This document shows, piece after piece, positions 44,233-55,266 of a DNA stretch of 55,696 nt. A program made the translations under genes and the position numbers. Source of the stretch: Linderina pennispora (taxonomy: Eukaryota; Kickxellomycota; Kickxellomycetes; Kickxellales; Kickxellaceae). Under the pieces are notes generated by a model. The model searched no databases and had not been told where the DNA came from. It worked only from the letters and a program-made list of their open reading frames with translations. The stretch covers positions 1 through 55,696 of the forward strand of contig NW_024468300.1 of the NCBI RefSeq assembly GCF_002104995.1, in the 5' to 3' direction. Every line of letters begins with the position of its first letter. Within the stretch, counting starts at the first letter, position 1.

Positions 44233-45887
44233 ATGGGTCAGACACTTTCGGAGCCGGTCGTGGACAAGCATACCACTGAGGGTAGCGACAACAAGTACAT
44301 TTACGGTGCTTCGGCAATGCAGGGCTGGCGAATCAGTAAGCATCCAACATGACTCTTGTCTGCTGTTTTTGTTCGATTTGGGATGGCACAAGTCTCCTCA
44401 TTCGCTGTGCATTCTGTGGGTTCCCCTCCGTTTCCCGCCGCCGCACCCGGGCGAAGGAATGGATAGAAGCTTGAAGCCGGAATATGAGATGGGCAGGACA
44501 CGTGAAATATGCTTTTTCTTTCCTCGCAGGCAATTGATGCTTGTCGTCCTGCTTTGTGGATCTTCTCGCTGGCATAAAGAGTCAGCTGGTCGCACGGAAG
44601 TGGGTGGGGTTTTTTGGCTTGTGCTCATGTTTTTGCTGGCCTCGGCAAGAAAGGCTGGTGTGGACGCTGCGCGGCTTGCCCTGGCGCTGAGACCACTGTC
44701 TTGCCGTTCCTGCCCTTTGCCTGTTTGTGAGTGTGTGCCCACTATACCACTTTGGAATTGTGCGTGTACGATACATAAGGGTGCCGCATTTGTTTGCCCT
44801 GAGTGCCTTTTATGCTGCAGTCATCAACTGGCCACACACTACTGACACCATGGCTTTGTCTATTGTTGTTTGAACCGTAGCAATGGAGGATGCCCATACC
44901 ACCCTGCTCAAGGCCGGACCGGATAACGAGTCTGCGTTCTTCGCTGTGTACGACGGCCATGGCGGGCAGACGTCAGCGCTGTTTGCCGGCGACCAGCTGC
45001 AAAACTTCATCGTCAGCAACGAGCACTATGCTGCAGGCGACTTCGAGAAGGCCATCAAGGCTGGCTACATCAACGCGGATGCGGAGCTCCGGAAGGATCC
45101 GAAGATGGTCAACGACTCGTCGGGCTGCACAGCCGTCAGCGTTCTGATCACCAAGGACGGCAAGGTGTACTGCGGCAATGCCGGCGACTCGCGGTGTATC
45201 ATCAGCACCAAGGGTCGGGCCATCGCCCTGTCAAACGACCACAAGCCCAAAGACGAAATCGAGTTCAATCGCATCATGGCGGGCGGCGGCTTTGTCGAGT
45301 TTGGACGTGTCAACGGCAACCTGGCGCTGTCGCGGGCAATTGGCGACTTTGAGTTCAAGAATAACCCTGCGCTGCCGGCCGAGAAGCAGATCGTGACTGC
45401 CGACCCCGATGTCATCGGCCACAAGCTTTCGGCGGACGACGAGTTCCTGGTCATTGCCTGCGACGGCATCTGGGACTGCATGACAAACCAGCAGGTTGCG
45501 CAGTTTGTCCACGAGATGGTCGCCAAGGGCTTGAAGCTGCCGCAGGTGTGCGAGGAGCTGATGGACCGCTGTCTGGCCTCTGAGAGCGAACTGGGCGGCG
45601 TCGGCTGCGACAACATGACCGTGGTCATTGTTGGCCTGCTCAACGGCAAGACCGAGGACGAGTGGTACGCGCACGTCAAGAGCATCTACGACGAGACCGA
45701 CGTGAAGGTGTCGACCGAGATCAACAGGCCGCAGGGTGCTGCCGCTGCCGAGATTGACGAGGCCAGCGAGCGCGTCAACGCCGTGGTACAGGAGATCCGT
45801 TCTGCCAGGGCCGCAGGCGAGGGTGCCAAGGAGGAGCCCACTGGCGCGTCTGGTGCCGAGGAGGCTCCGAAACCGTCGGACCAGTAA
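44233..45887 (+). CDS. PTC2: PP2C-type protein phosphatase, PTC2-like
   Basis: Mg/Mn-dependent Ser/Thr phosphatase acting on stress MAP kinase and checkpoint pathways in yeasts. Exons 44233-44335 and 44881-45887, with a 545-bp intron; 369 aa. Splicing restores MQGWRITMEDAHTT exactly. Metal ligands: Glu37/Asp38 (MEDAH), Asp59/Gly60 (YDGHGG), CDGIWD and GCDNMTVVI. Arg33 is the phosphate-binding arginine. The start MGQTLSEPV matches yeast Ptc2/Ptc3 and has Gly2, a possible myristoylation site. The C-terminal tail is Ala/Glu-rich. Confidence 0.93.
44336..44880 (+). other. Long intron of the PP2C gene
   Basis: 545 bp with GTAAGC donor and CCGTAG acceptor, the longest intron in the window (others are 66-230 bp). 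No embedded gene recognised. Confidence 0.85.
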
Positions 45888-46565
45888 GCCCCCCTGGTGC
45901 AGCTCCAACGGCCAAATCCAACTCCAAGCGACAACACCAAAAGGATCACTGAAAAGAAATTTTGCACGTCTTGTCTCTCCTACTCTTATTCGCCGGCACG
46001 CCCAACTCGGATAACTTTCTCTCTTTCTCTAAAAGCTTTAAAATCGCTTCAAACTCGAACAAGTACATGTGTTAGACCCATATATGCTGCTTACGTGTTC
46101 CTGTGAATCTTTGGATTATCCGCCAGGGATAGGAGCTCATGCAACCGAGGCAGAGCGAGTCGGCCAGGTGAGACATCGAGCGGTTGTTTCACCGTGGGCT
46201 TGATTTTCTGCCCTTCACAAGCCCATGTCGGCTCTAGAGCCCGGAGGTGCGGGAGCATCTCAGGCTACCTGGGACCATTCCCCGCCCTGCCACCCATGGC
46301 ACCTCCTCGGGGTGCCAGCCGGGTAATCAAAGCGACAAGTGCGCCCAGTTGCTATCGGGATAGGGAAATAGTGCGACTATTTTTCGCGCTCTTGATAGAC
46401 ACTGGGTCAGGTTTACGTTCTTTTCCCCCTCCTCACGCTGTTGCTTTTCTCTCACCTCCATTTGATTTCCTTTGCTCCAGTTCTTTTCGTAGCTGGTTTT
46501 ATAATTGCACGTCGTTATTTTTTTTTTTTTGCAAAAGACAGTACAGCGGTTTTAGTATCATAAAC
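45888..46565. other. Intergenic
   Basis: PP2C 3' flank and upstream region of the RGG-rich gene, ending in pyrimidine/poly-T tracts (about 46517-46530). An upstream-extended frame from 46194 is rejected as non-family, low-quality translation. Confidence 0.4.
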
Positions 46566-48374
46566 ATGGCGGCGCTCAGTGGCAAAGAGCTGGACGACAG
46601 CATTTTCGGCACCGACACACATCTTGATTGGGCCGACGAGGTCACAATGACTGAGGTCCTGCATGGCGACACACTCGGCAGCGGCAGCACCATCGACTAC
46701 AGCACAAAGAAGCCCAAGCCCGAGCAGCGCTCGTCCAGCCGCGCTGACTCGAGCCGCGGCTTCCGTAACCAGCAGCAAGGATCCGGGAGGCAGTCCCGAC
46801 AGGGCGTACGACCATCAAGGAGCAATAACGATATGAACGCTGCCTACGGTTCGCGAACAGAGTTCCGCAAGCCGCGCGGTGGACAGCGCGGTGGGCGTGG
46901 CCGGGGCCGTGGCGGGTGGACGAACAATTCCGGGCACTACCAGGGTGGTAACACATATGCAAATCAGCAAGCCAACACATATGCGAACCAGCAAGCCAAC
47001 ACGTACGCAAACCAACACGCCAACACGTACGCAAACCAACAAGCACCACAACAGAACGGAATCCCGATCAGCAACCGGCGCGGTTCGCGTGACCGCAGCT
47101 TGAGCAACGAGCGGATGGGCAGCATGGAGCGCTCGCGCGGGTGGGGCCGGCCAGGGTCGTACGGGCGTCAGCAGCGTGCTGACATGGCTGACCGCTGGGA
47201 GCACGACCGGTTCGAGGGCAATCGCTCACGGGCGCGCAGCGGCAGTAACAGCGAGCGCTGGGAGACCAGCGAGTCCGGAGTACCGCCGGTCATTGGCAAG
47301 GAGGGAATTGCGCACGTCATAATCCATAGACGCGGCAGCAGCGGGTCGGCACGCGGCCCGCCGGAAGTTATCACTAGCGGACTGCCTCCTCAACGCCAGC
47401 AGACGTTCCGCCGTGGGAGCTTGGGCGCTGAACAGGCGCCAGTAGAGCCGCCAAGCGATCCCGCTGCTGAGCCCCTGACACCAACGATCAAGGAGGCTGA
47501 CAATGAAGCTGAAGAGGAGTGGGAAAATTTTGTTGCAAACGGTGGGCTGGACATGCCGCTGGAGCGGATTACTGATGATTTGTGTCGGCAGCGGGCGCGG
47601 GAGCACCAGAAGCCGCAACAGAGAGAGACAACGGCTGATGTTCTTGAACCAGTTGTGCAGACAAAGCGGAGCAGCTCGCGTGCTCCACCGCGTGTTCTGG
47701 CACTGGATGATGAGGACGATGACGATGACGATGAAGAGGAGGATGGCGATGATGATGAGAAGCTTCAACCGACTAGTTCTGCTCATATCGCCGACCAAGG
47801 GATTTCCATCCGTGGAACAGCAAAGAAGGCAAGCCCGCCAGCTAGCTACACAGTGTCAGGCGAGGGCAAGATGGCGACGCTGGTGATTGACCAGGTCGCG
47901 TCGCCGCGTGTGCGCCGGCCGAGCATTCCGATCCCTGAGAAGGCAGCACGCTATGCATCGCCACCTAGCAGTGCAGGCATTCGGATCAAGGGCACAAGCA
48001 ATGGCACTGTACGGGTAGCGCCGACGCAGCCTACGAAGCCTACGCAGCCTGTGCGGCCCTCACCACCGGCGTCGCCACGGTCGCGATCGCGCTCGAGCTC
48101 GACGGAGCGCACGCGCACGCCACAAGCTTCAGTGTCGACGTACGTGAAGCGGCAGTTTGAGGGATACGATGAGGACCGCGGGAGGCATCAGTTTTCGATC
48201 AATATTGCATATGAAGATGGGCGGTATGCGCCGATCCATGTGCACGAGCGCGACGATGTGGCGAAATTGGCGGCCAAGTACGCACGCACCTGGCGGGTGC
48301 ATGGAAAGGAGCTACGGATCAAGACAACCTTGTCCAAGATGAGGGCGGCGGTTCTTGAATCCCAGCTGTTGTAA
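46566..48374 (+). CDS. RGG-rich, largely disordered protein of unknown function
   Basis: 602 aa from MAALSGKELDDSIFGTD. Visible parts: an acidic N-terminus with LDWADEVTM; an RGG block (RGGQRGGRGRGRGGW) suggesting RNA binding; four copies of NTYANQQA; Ser/Arg-rich linkers; a segment EEEWENFVANGGLDMPLERI; an acidic run of about a dozen D/E; and a compact C-terminus (HQFSINIAYEDGRYAPIHVH ... DDVAKLAAKYARTW) with the look of a small ubiquitin-like or assembly domain, conserved in feel but not assigned. Not recognised; an RNA-granule or translation-related role is only a guess. Confidence 0.65.
   Translation: MAALSGKELDDSIFGTDTHLDWADEVTMTEVLHGDTLGSGSTIDYSTKKPKPEQRSSSRADSSRGFRNQQQGSGRQSRQGVRPSRSNNDMNAAYGSRTEFRKPRGGQRGGRGRGRGGWTNNSGHYQGGNTYANQQANTYANQQANTYANQHANTYANQQAPQQNGIPISNRRGSRDRSLSNERMGSMERSRGWGRPGSYGRQQRADMADRWEHDRFEGNRSRARSGSNSERWETSESGVPPVIGKEGIAHVIIHRRGSSGSARGPPEVITSGLPPQRQQTFRRGSLGAEQAPVEPPSDPAAEPLTPTIKEADNEAEEEWENFVANGGLDMPLERITDDLCRQRAREHQKPQQRETTADVLEPVVQTKRSSSRAPPRVLALDDEDDDDDDEEEDGDDDEKLQPTSSAHIADQGISIRGTAKKASPPASYTVSGEGKMATLVIDQVASPRVRRPSIPIPEKAARYASPPSSAGIRIKGTSNGTVRVAPTQPTKPTQPVRPSPPASPRSRSRSSSTERTRTPQASVSTYVKRQFEGYDEDRGRHQFSINIAYEDGRYAPIHVHERDDVAKLAAKYARTWRVHGKELRIKTTLSKMRAAVLESQLL
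46950..47045 (+). repeat. 24-bp tandem repeat, four copies
   Basis: Encodes NTYANQ(Q/H)A four times, in frame. Copies 1-2 share ACATATGC and copies 3-4 ACGTACGC, suggesting stepwise duplication. Likely length-variable between strains. Confidence 0.85.
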
Positions 48375-48885
48375 TATGTTGGGATACCGCATTGCAACAT
48401 ACAAAATTTGGCACATCAGTTGCATATGTGCATCCGCTTTATTTATCGCCCACCTCCCCTCACCCCTAACCCTTTCTTCGTTTTGCCGCCGATATACGCT
48501 TATACTTTTTCACTTATTATTCCACACCTCACATATCCCTACAACTGCCACTGCCTTCACAGGCCGACACTATGAACAATGGAAATAAAAGAGCACGCGC
48601 TTCGTGTATATGCGGAGTTTCTCTGCGGCTCTATTCGGTGTTTGGTTATGCCTTTAAATGCATCGAGCATTAACTGATATAGAAATACATATGGCCGCAG
48701 CGATTAAACAGGAATGTCTTGTCCGCCACTATGTTGAAAGCGAAACATCGGCTCTCTGTAAAGGAATTTGATGTGTGGAATCGATATTGTTGGGATTAGG
48801 AATATGTTTTTTCCTTTCAAACCATACTTTGTCCAGCCAGCTTTTTGGATACATGCAGGGGACTTTCGCGCCGGAGTCAGGGCTC
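48375..48885. other. Intergenic
   Basis: 3' flank of the RGG-rich gene and upstream region of the ZC3H3-like gene; no gene seen. Confidence 0.4.
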
Positions 48886-50190
48886 ATGGTTTGTTTCGCT
48901 TGCCTTTGTTTTTCCTTTCTCCATTTGTGCTACTCTAACATGCAAACTAACCAGGACCTCAAGAACGAGATTATGCGGCTAGAGGCGCAACTCGCGCTTG
49001 CAAAGCAGCACCCACCAACAGCCTACCGACCCAACCCCCGGCCCAGCTACCAGCACCACCCCTACCCTCATTCTTATCACCCTCGCCCCTCGCGCAACCT
49101 GAGACTAGTAGTGAAGAACGATGCTTCGTCAGCACCAGGAGCTGACAGCCCATCTGCTGCCAGTCAGTACATGAGCTCTGGCAACAAGCTGGTCAGAGTA
49201 GGCAGTGGCTCCGAGGCAAGCATCCGCCCGCCTGCCCCCCGTCCACCCCGTCGCACTGTGGTCAGACCTAGCAGAATAGGGCGCAACCTGACACTCAAGA
49301 ACCCTGCTGAACCGCTCGCGGAACCTCCTGCGGAACCTCCTGCGGAAACAGAGGCACCGCCTGCAAGTGTAAATAGCCGCGGCACCATAGAGGTGGACGG
49401 TAAGCAGTATTTGGTGTCAAGCACTAAGCTCAGGCTTCTTCGCGAGTCTGCTGAAGCTAGTGCCGCAGGTGAGTCTTCTGCAACCGATAGCAATGGATCA
49501 CAGCAGGCAACGTCAGACGATGCACCGATCACTCTCATTGGCAGTGAAAGTTATGTTCGTACCGGCAGCAGTAGCCTGGTTCGTACCAGGGTGCTCCAGG
49601 AGCACAGAACCATGCGGTATGTATACTTTGCCTTTTTTCAAAAATCTGACATGTGTGTATTTTTAGCTGCAGCCTCACTTGTGGCCTGGTTCCACACTAC
49701 ATACAATAACCCTGCGCATTTTTGTATAGGGAGAAGGAGAAAGAGCAGCGCCGGCGCCTCTGCCCCCAGTTTATGTATGGTATCTGCAAGTTTGCGAGCA
49801 GCAAGTGCAGGAACTCGCACACGCCGTCGCCAATGAATACGCCGGTATGTTCGCATTTCCAGCACGACAAGTGCACCCGGGATCCGTGCCTGTTCCTCCA
49901 TGTGAAGGCAAACGCGAATGCGCCCATTTGCCGCCCCATTTGTGTTTGCTGGCTTCTGCGAGAAGGGGGCGAGGTGCCTGCATCGTCATGTGTGGGAGTG
50001 TCCTGATTGGGTTGAGAAAAACAGGTGCAGCCGGTCTAAATGCAGATTCCCGCACCCTGTCAAGCCCGTCGCCTCCAACGAATCGGCCGCGCGGAAGGGT
50101 AACAGCGACGCATCCGACAGCGACGACGATGATGTTCTCAAGCTGTACGATGGCAATGACCCAAGCGAGGACGCGAATGCCCAGGCGTGA
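48886..50190 (+). CDS. CCCH zinc-finger protein, ZC3H3/Red5-like
   Basis: Nuclear poly(A)-RNA factor; ZC3H3 and fission yeast Red5 link polyadenylated RNA to decay or export. Proposed exons: ATG at 48886-48888, 66-bp intron 48889-48954, then 48955-49616, 113-bp intron 49617-49729, then 49730-50190. Splicing gives M-DLKNEIMRLEAQL and HRTMR-EKEKEQRRRLCPQF. Conserved blocks before the fingers: GTIEVDGKQYLVSSTKLRLL and ITLIGSESYVRTGSSSLVR. Fingers: CPQFMYGICKFASSKCRNSH, CSHFQHDKCTRDPCLFLH, FAGFCEKGARCLHRH and CPDWVEKNRCSRSKCRFPH. An extra C in CCCC at 49934-49937 breaks the frame just before the third finger. The first intron is less certain. Confidence 0.8.
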
Positions 50191-50269
50191 GACAGGCTTT
50201 TGGTAGTTTATTATCTTGATATCTGGTAGAGTATATTGAAAATAAATGTGACGTTAACTGAAGTACATT

Positions 50270-53200
50270 TCACTGGTCAGCAACACCCTGCGCAGCATGG
50301 ATACGGCCACCCCCTCCCCACCGATGCGCGATGGTGGGCATGACCGCTGAGTGTGCTGAGTCTTCAAGCTGCCGGTGGCGGATCTGAGACGCGCTGCTCT
50401 CGGCAGCCAGGTCAACCACCAGCGACCGCAGGCCCTCAAAGGCCTCACGCGTCAGACGCACGTGCTCCTCAGCCTGCTGGGAATCGACGCCAGAGCACAC
50501 GGCAGCGTGTTCGTCACGCCCAACATACCGAAGCTGTGGTGCATATTCCGGTAGCAGCTGGGTGACTCGCTGGGCCATAAACGAATACGCACCAGCGTTT
50601 CGAGGCTCTTCCTGCACCCACACGAAATCTGTCGCATTTGTGTACTGCGAGATCGTCTGGTACAGCTGCTGGCGCGGAAACGGCGACAGCTCCTCGACAC
50701 GCACAATCGCGACATGCTCACCTAGCGGATGCTCGCTCCTGAGTTTGGCCAAGTCGTAGTACAGCTTGCCTGAAACCAGCATCACACGCCTGACTGCCCG
50801 CGGGTCCTGCACAACCGGGTCGTCCAGCACGGGCTGGAACTGGGTGCCAGTCCCCATGTCACTAAGCGGCGAGACTGCCTGAGCAAGACGCAGCAGTGTC
50901 TTTGGCCCGGCAACGATCAGCGGTTTGCGGAAGTTGCGCTTCATCTGGCGCCGCAGCAGATGGAACATTTGGGCAGGCGTGGTTGGGAATGCGATGTAGA
51001 CATTAGGCATCGCTTGGCCTGGGTTACCGTCAACAGGGTCGTTTGACAACAACAGGTGGCGCTCGAGCCGGCAGGAACTGTGGTCGGGACCTCCGCCATC
51101 GAAGCCATGCGGCAACAATACCACTAGGCCGTTCTGCTGGCCCCACTTGGTCTCGCCTGAGGTCACATACCCGTCAATCTGGGTTTGCGCGTTGTTGAAG
51201 AAGTCACCGAACTGGGCTTCCCAGATTGCCAGAGTGAACGGATCCTCGACTGACACGCCATACTCGAATGCGAGCGCCGCTTCCTCGCACAGATTCGAGT
51301 TGACAACCTCGATCTTTCCTGCATCCTTGCCGGGCAGGAGATTCAAGGGGCACGCTGATCTGCTCAGTGTCCTGACATACGAGCATTGCATGTCGCTGGC
51401 TGAACGTACCGCGACCGACGTCCTGTCCACTAAGTCGCACATGGTACCCCTCCTTGAGTAGCGTGCCGAATGCCATCGCCTCGGCAGTGGCCCAGTCGAC
51501 TGGCTGGTCCTCATTCAGCCTCTTCACGCGCGGCTTGATGTGGAAGCGCTCGATGCGCGGATGCACCTTGCACCCCTTGGCTGGAGTAACTGACTGCAGA
51601 CCAACCTCCTTCAGCGTACCGATATCAACACCGGTTGGCTTCTCAACGGGGAGGCTGCGCGGCGGACTCAGCATTCTCCATCTTGGCGACTTTGGCGCCT
51701 CAGTTGGATTGCAGTTGAGCGACTGGACAAATGCCATATTGAGCGTATTGATATATGACTTGCGGAAGGCACTGGCATAGTCGCTTGTCAGTACGCCGTC
51801 GTTCTACAAAGAATGATAATTAGAAATAGACTGAAGGTTGTTGCGATCGCAAAGATGTTGGGGATGCACACTTACAATCAGCTTTTCCTCAAACTGGGCT
51901 GGAATCGACTTGCGTCCATGTATAGCCTTATACATGGCCGGCTGAGTAAATGTGGGCTCGTCCATTTCGTTGTGGCCACGGGTGCGGAATGTCCACATAT
52001 CAATGACAACATCCTAATAAACAAATTCATTAAATTCAGCTATTCATATTCATGAGTGCCATTGTCGCATATGAGACTATCATTATCGCATGCACAAAAC
52101 CTTTCTAAACTTGCTCCTATATGCAAAGGCAATGCGAGCTGCACGGGCAACCTCCTATCCAATTAGGCACACGTTAGTATATTGTCCGCATCTACCTGGA
52201 GTACCAATGCCGTCTGTCGTCATTCGCATATTGAGTCAATATCTCTTACCTCTGGATGCTCGCCATTCACGTGTATGATGGGAATGTCCGCAAACTTGGC
52301 GATATCGGAAGCGTACCGTGTGGAGCGCGCATGGGAAGCCGGTGTTGTGTACCCAACCTGATTGTTGAGGACAATGTGGATTGTGCCACCATTCGTGAAA
52401 TGTGCAAGACCCGACATGCCTAGGGTTTCTGCAACAATTCCCTGGCCTGCGAAGCTCTACATGTGGGGATGGAGGAACAAGTATGAGCCATATACGCTAT
52501 AGAATGACAGCCATTGCCAGTTTTCTTGCACTTACAGAGTCGCCATGAATACTGATGGCCAGCACATGGTCGCCGATTGTATATCTGTCAGATCTGCGGG
52601 CTTTCGCAATATTGACGTCCTTTGTGCGGCTCTTGCCCAGAGCAACCGGCGAGCCTGATTCAAGGTGGCACGCATTGTGCACAATATCGATGTTCATAGG
52701 GGATATTTGTCTCCGGGAATGTCACGACAGCAGGCTTGGTCAAGTCGACAATAAAGTCACCCGTATGTGGCGACCCGTTGGGAAACTCGCTACCGCCACG
52801 CAGCTTGTGAAACACCTCAGCTTCGCTGTACCCAAACATCGTCGCCATAAGGGTTACCCGCCCACGGTGGGAGAGCCCAAGCACTGTGTCACCCATACCA
52901 GCGCACGATCCCTCAAAGATGAGCTGGTCCAAAAGAACCGCCATGCTTTCGCTGCCCTCGAGCCCATAGCGTTTGACGTTGGGGAGCTTCTTCTGGAGGA
53001 ACTGCTCAAACGCCTACAAATACAGTCAATGCCGTTAGACAATATTGTGAGGCGTGATATCTATGGAGGGTTTGTTGTAGAGTAGGAGTCACTCAAATGG
53101 TATGCCTACACAAGCAATAGACGCCTTACCTCGGCCTTTGTCATGTGCTCAAAAGAATCTCTCACGCCTTAGGGAAATGTCCGCTGTGTCGAGCGACTCG

Positions 53201-54303
53201 ACGTATCCTGCAAACCACTGCCTGACAGCTGGGCTCTACAATTGGGGTAAAAGGAGGAACCTTGGGTGTAGTAGCAAACCTTTTATCGACTGCAATGCGG
53301 CAGGTACCCATGGCATACTTACCGTGATATGCTCAAACTCATACGAGATGTTCCGGCAATACGTCCTTTGCAGTGCCTCAATGATTGCTGACAGATCAGC
53401 GCGTCTTGACAGCCCAGATGACGGTGCAATAACACCTATATATCGATAAATAATGCAATCATTCGACATGTCCATTTGGAGCAGATTCCACGACTTCTTC
53501 TAGTCCAGCGCGCTAAAGAAAGAATTCGAGCTATATACCAACCTTCAATGTTGTATGCCTTTGATTCCTCATTCAAGCCATACAATCCACTCGATAGTTC
53601 CTCAATGAGTCTACGAAAGAAGCGGAGTTTGGTGGGATTGGGGAGGCGAAGTGTAAGCAAGGTCGACAGAGGCTTCCACAGAAAAGCATTACTGGCAGAG
53701 CGCCGGTGCAACCAGATGAAGAGAGGTGCCGGTATATACATTTGACTTACTCTGCCTTCTTTGATGCCGAGAGGATCCAGGTTCGAACTTAGGTGTCCGT
53801 GGCGACGGTATGCGTTGACAAGATGGAGCAGCTCAGGCTGCTGCTGACGATTTCTCAACTCTTCCGGAGTGACTACAATATGCAAGACCACAGGGGTTTG
53901 TAGAGCCCAAATATGTCTGAGCGACTTTTGTTCATGGTGCAGTAATGTGGAAGCCAATCTGGCCATTGGATAAGAGTGGGCACTAATATATGTAAGGAGA
54001 GTGGGCACCAAGTTACAGCTGCCGAAATTCCATTCTTTCTGCGTGCCTGGCCAATGGGACAGCAAGAGCGTGTCAGAGACATATTTTCTGTTCAGCACTT
54101 ACATCCTTTGGGCTCGACCTGTGGTGGCGCGAGATTTCCGTATTCGGCACCCTCGTGGTATCGGTTAGCAAGAATGAGGATGGACTGCAGGCGATTGCTA
54201 GCCTTACGGATAGCTCTTGGCGACAGGCAGCGGAAGAGGCGACGCTGAACGGACGATCTGGGGCAGAACCGCCCTGCGGGCCGAATTTTCCTGCCTTGAG
54301 CAT
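50270..54303 (-). CDS. DHTKD1: DHTKD1-type 2-oxoadipate dehydrogenase E1, ten exons
   Basis: TPP-dependent E1 that decarboxylates 2-oxoadipate (lysine/tryptophan breakdown) in mitochondria; closer to DHTKD1 than to the Kreb's-cycle E1. Exons: about 54303-54103, 53872-53751, 53672-53543, 53435-53323, 53235-53130, 53013-52536, 52456-52250, 52154-52101, 52014-51876, 51803-50270. Landmarks: Arg-rich presequence, [137 protein letters not shown]. Frame breaks by single bases: near 54286-54289, 53151-53154 (extra T on the minus strand), 52715-52717 and 51347-51350 (extra C). Exons 1 and 3 are the least certain. Confidence 0.85.
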
Positions 54304-55266
54304 GACTACGTCGACTGGAACAAAAACGGATGGTATCACCAACTAGATTTGTAGACCAAGCTGTTTGCCGCCAGGGGTTAGAGTACTGCCAAAAGAAAAG
54401 TATTGGGCGCGGAGGCAAAAAGGAGGAGAATAGAGAAGTAAAAGAGAGGGAGGTGAGCCAACGAACCCCGTTACAAGCCAAGCATTATATTTAAATCCAG
54501 CTATTCAAAAGGGAGGGCTTGAACTTTCCACTTTCCTCATACGGCTTCGTACTCGGTTTATCTGCCTGCCTTCTGTTGTATGTGTATTGTCTGCTAGCCC
54601 ATTGCGCGCTTTGTTTTCAGCCTGCTAGCTGCGCCAGCAATACATCTGGTGTATTTTCAACCTTCCTGTGGCATATCCCCAGGAACCTTCCCACCAGCCG
54701 AACTATCTGCCCAATTGCCAAACTTGCACTGAGCAATGGGTGCGAGGCACGCAGCTGGGCGTAGAATTGACTAATTTAAGCCCATTCTTTGCTCTTCAGC
54801 AAGCGGCGCCACGCACTCCCATCAAGGCCATTGGTGTATGGAAGGGGGTCGCTGGTGTAGGCAAGCCGTCCAGCCTTAGCTTGGGCAAGGCAGATATGAT
54901 GGCTATCTGGCAATGCTCATAAAATGCAACTAGGCATTTCTTTCTCCTCTAACACCGGCATATCCCTGTATCAGTTAAGCAACAACGGGGAGTTACGGGT
55001 TGTGCTGCACTGATTAAAGGTCAAGAGCAACCAGACAACAGCATAGAGCACAGAAAACCATAGATGGGAAGCGATGTAAATGTATTGGTGGCGCATAGGT
55101 GGCGTACATATCGGTGTCTGCGCAAAACCTCGCCAAGCGCGAAGGCAAATTGCCCGATATGTGTTGGTAAACGCGGAAGTGATCCGACAAGGCCATATAG
55201 AGAAGTGGATATACTCAATGTGAGGAGAATGCGTCTAATCTTTCAGGGGGGGGGACAAGATGCGGA
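54304..55266. other. Spacer between tandem DHTKD1-type genes
   Basis: About 960 bp with the upstream region of the first copy and the 3' flank of the second. A G-run lies near 55246-55254. No gene recognised. Confidence 0.4.

Noticed and set aside
50270-51803. Classical 2-oxoglutarate dehydrogenase (KGD1)
   Set aside because: The N-terminal exons and the [21 protein letters not shown] and [15 protein letters not shown] segments match DHTKD1 more closely; the KGD1-type N-terminal region (DEMY..W) is absent.
54092-54481. ATG at 54481 as the DHTKD1 start
   Set aside because: The translation before 54303 is not presequence-like, whereas from 54303 it becomes Arg/Ser-rich once a one-base gap is allowed.
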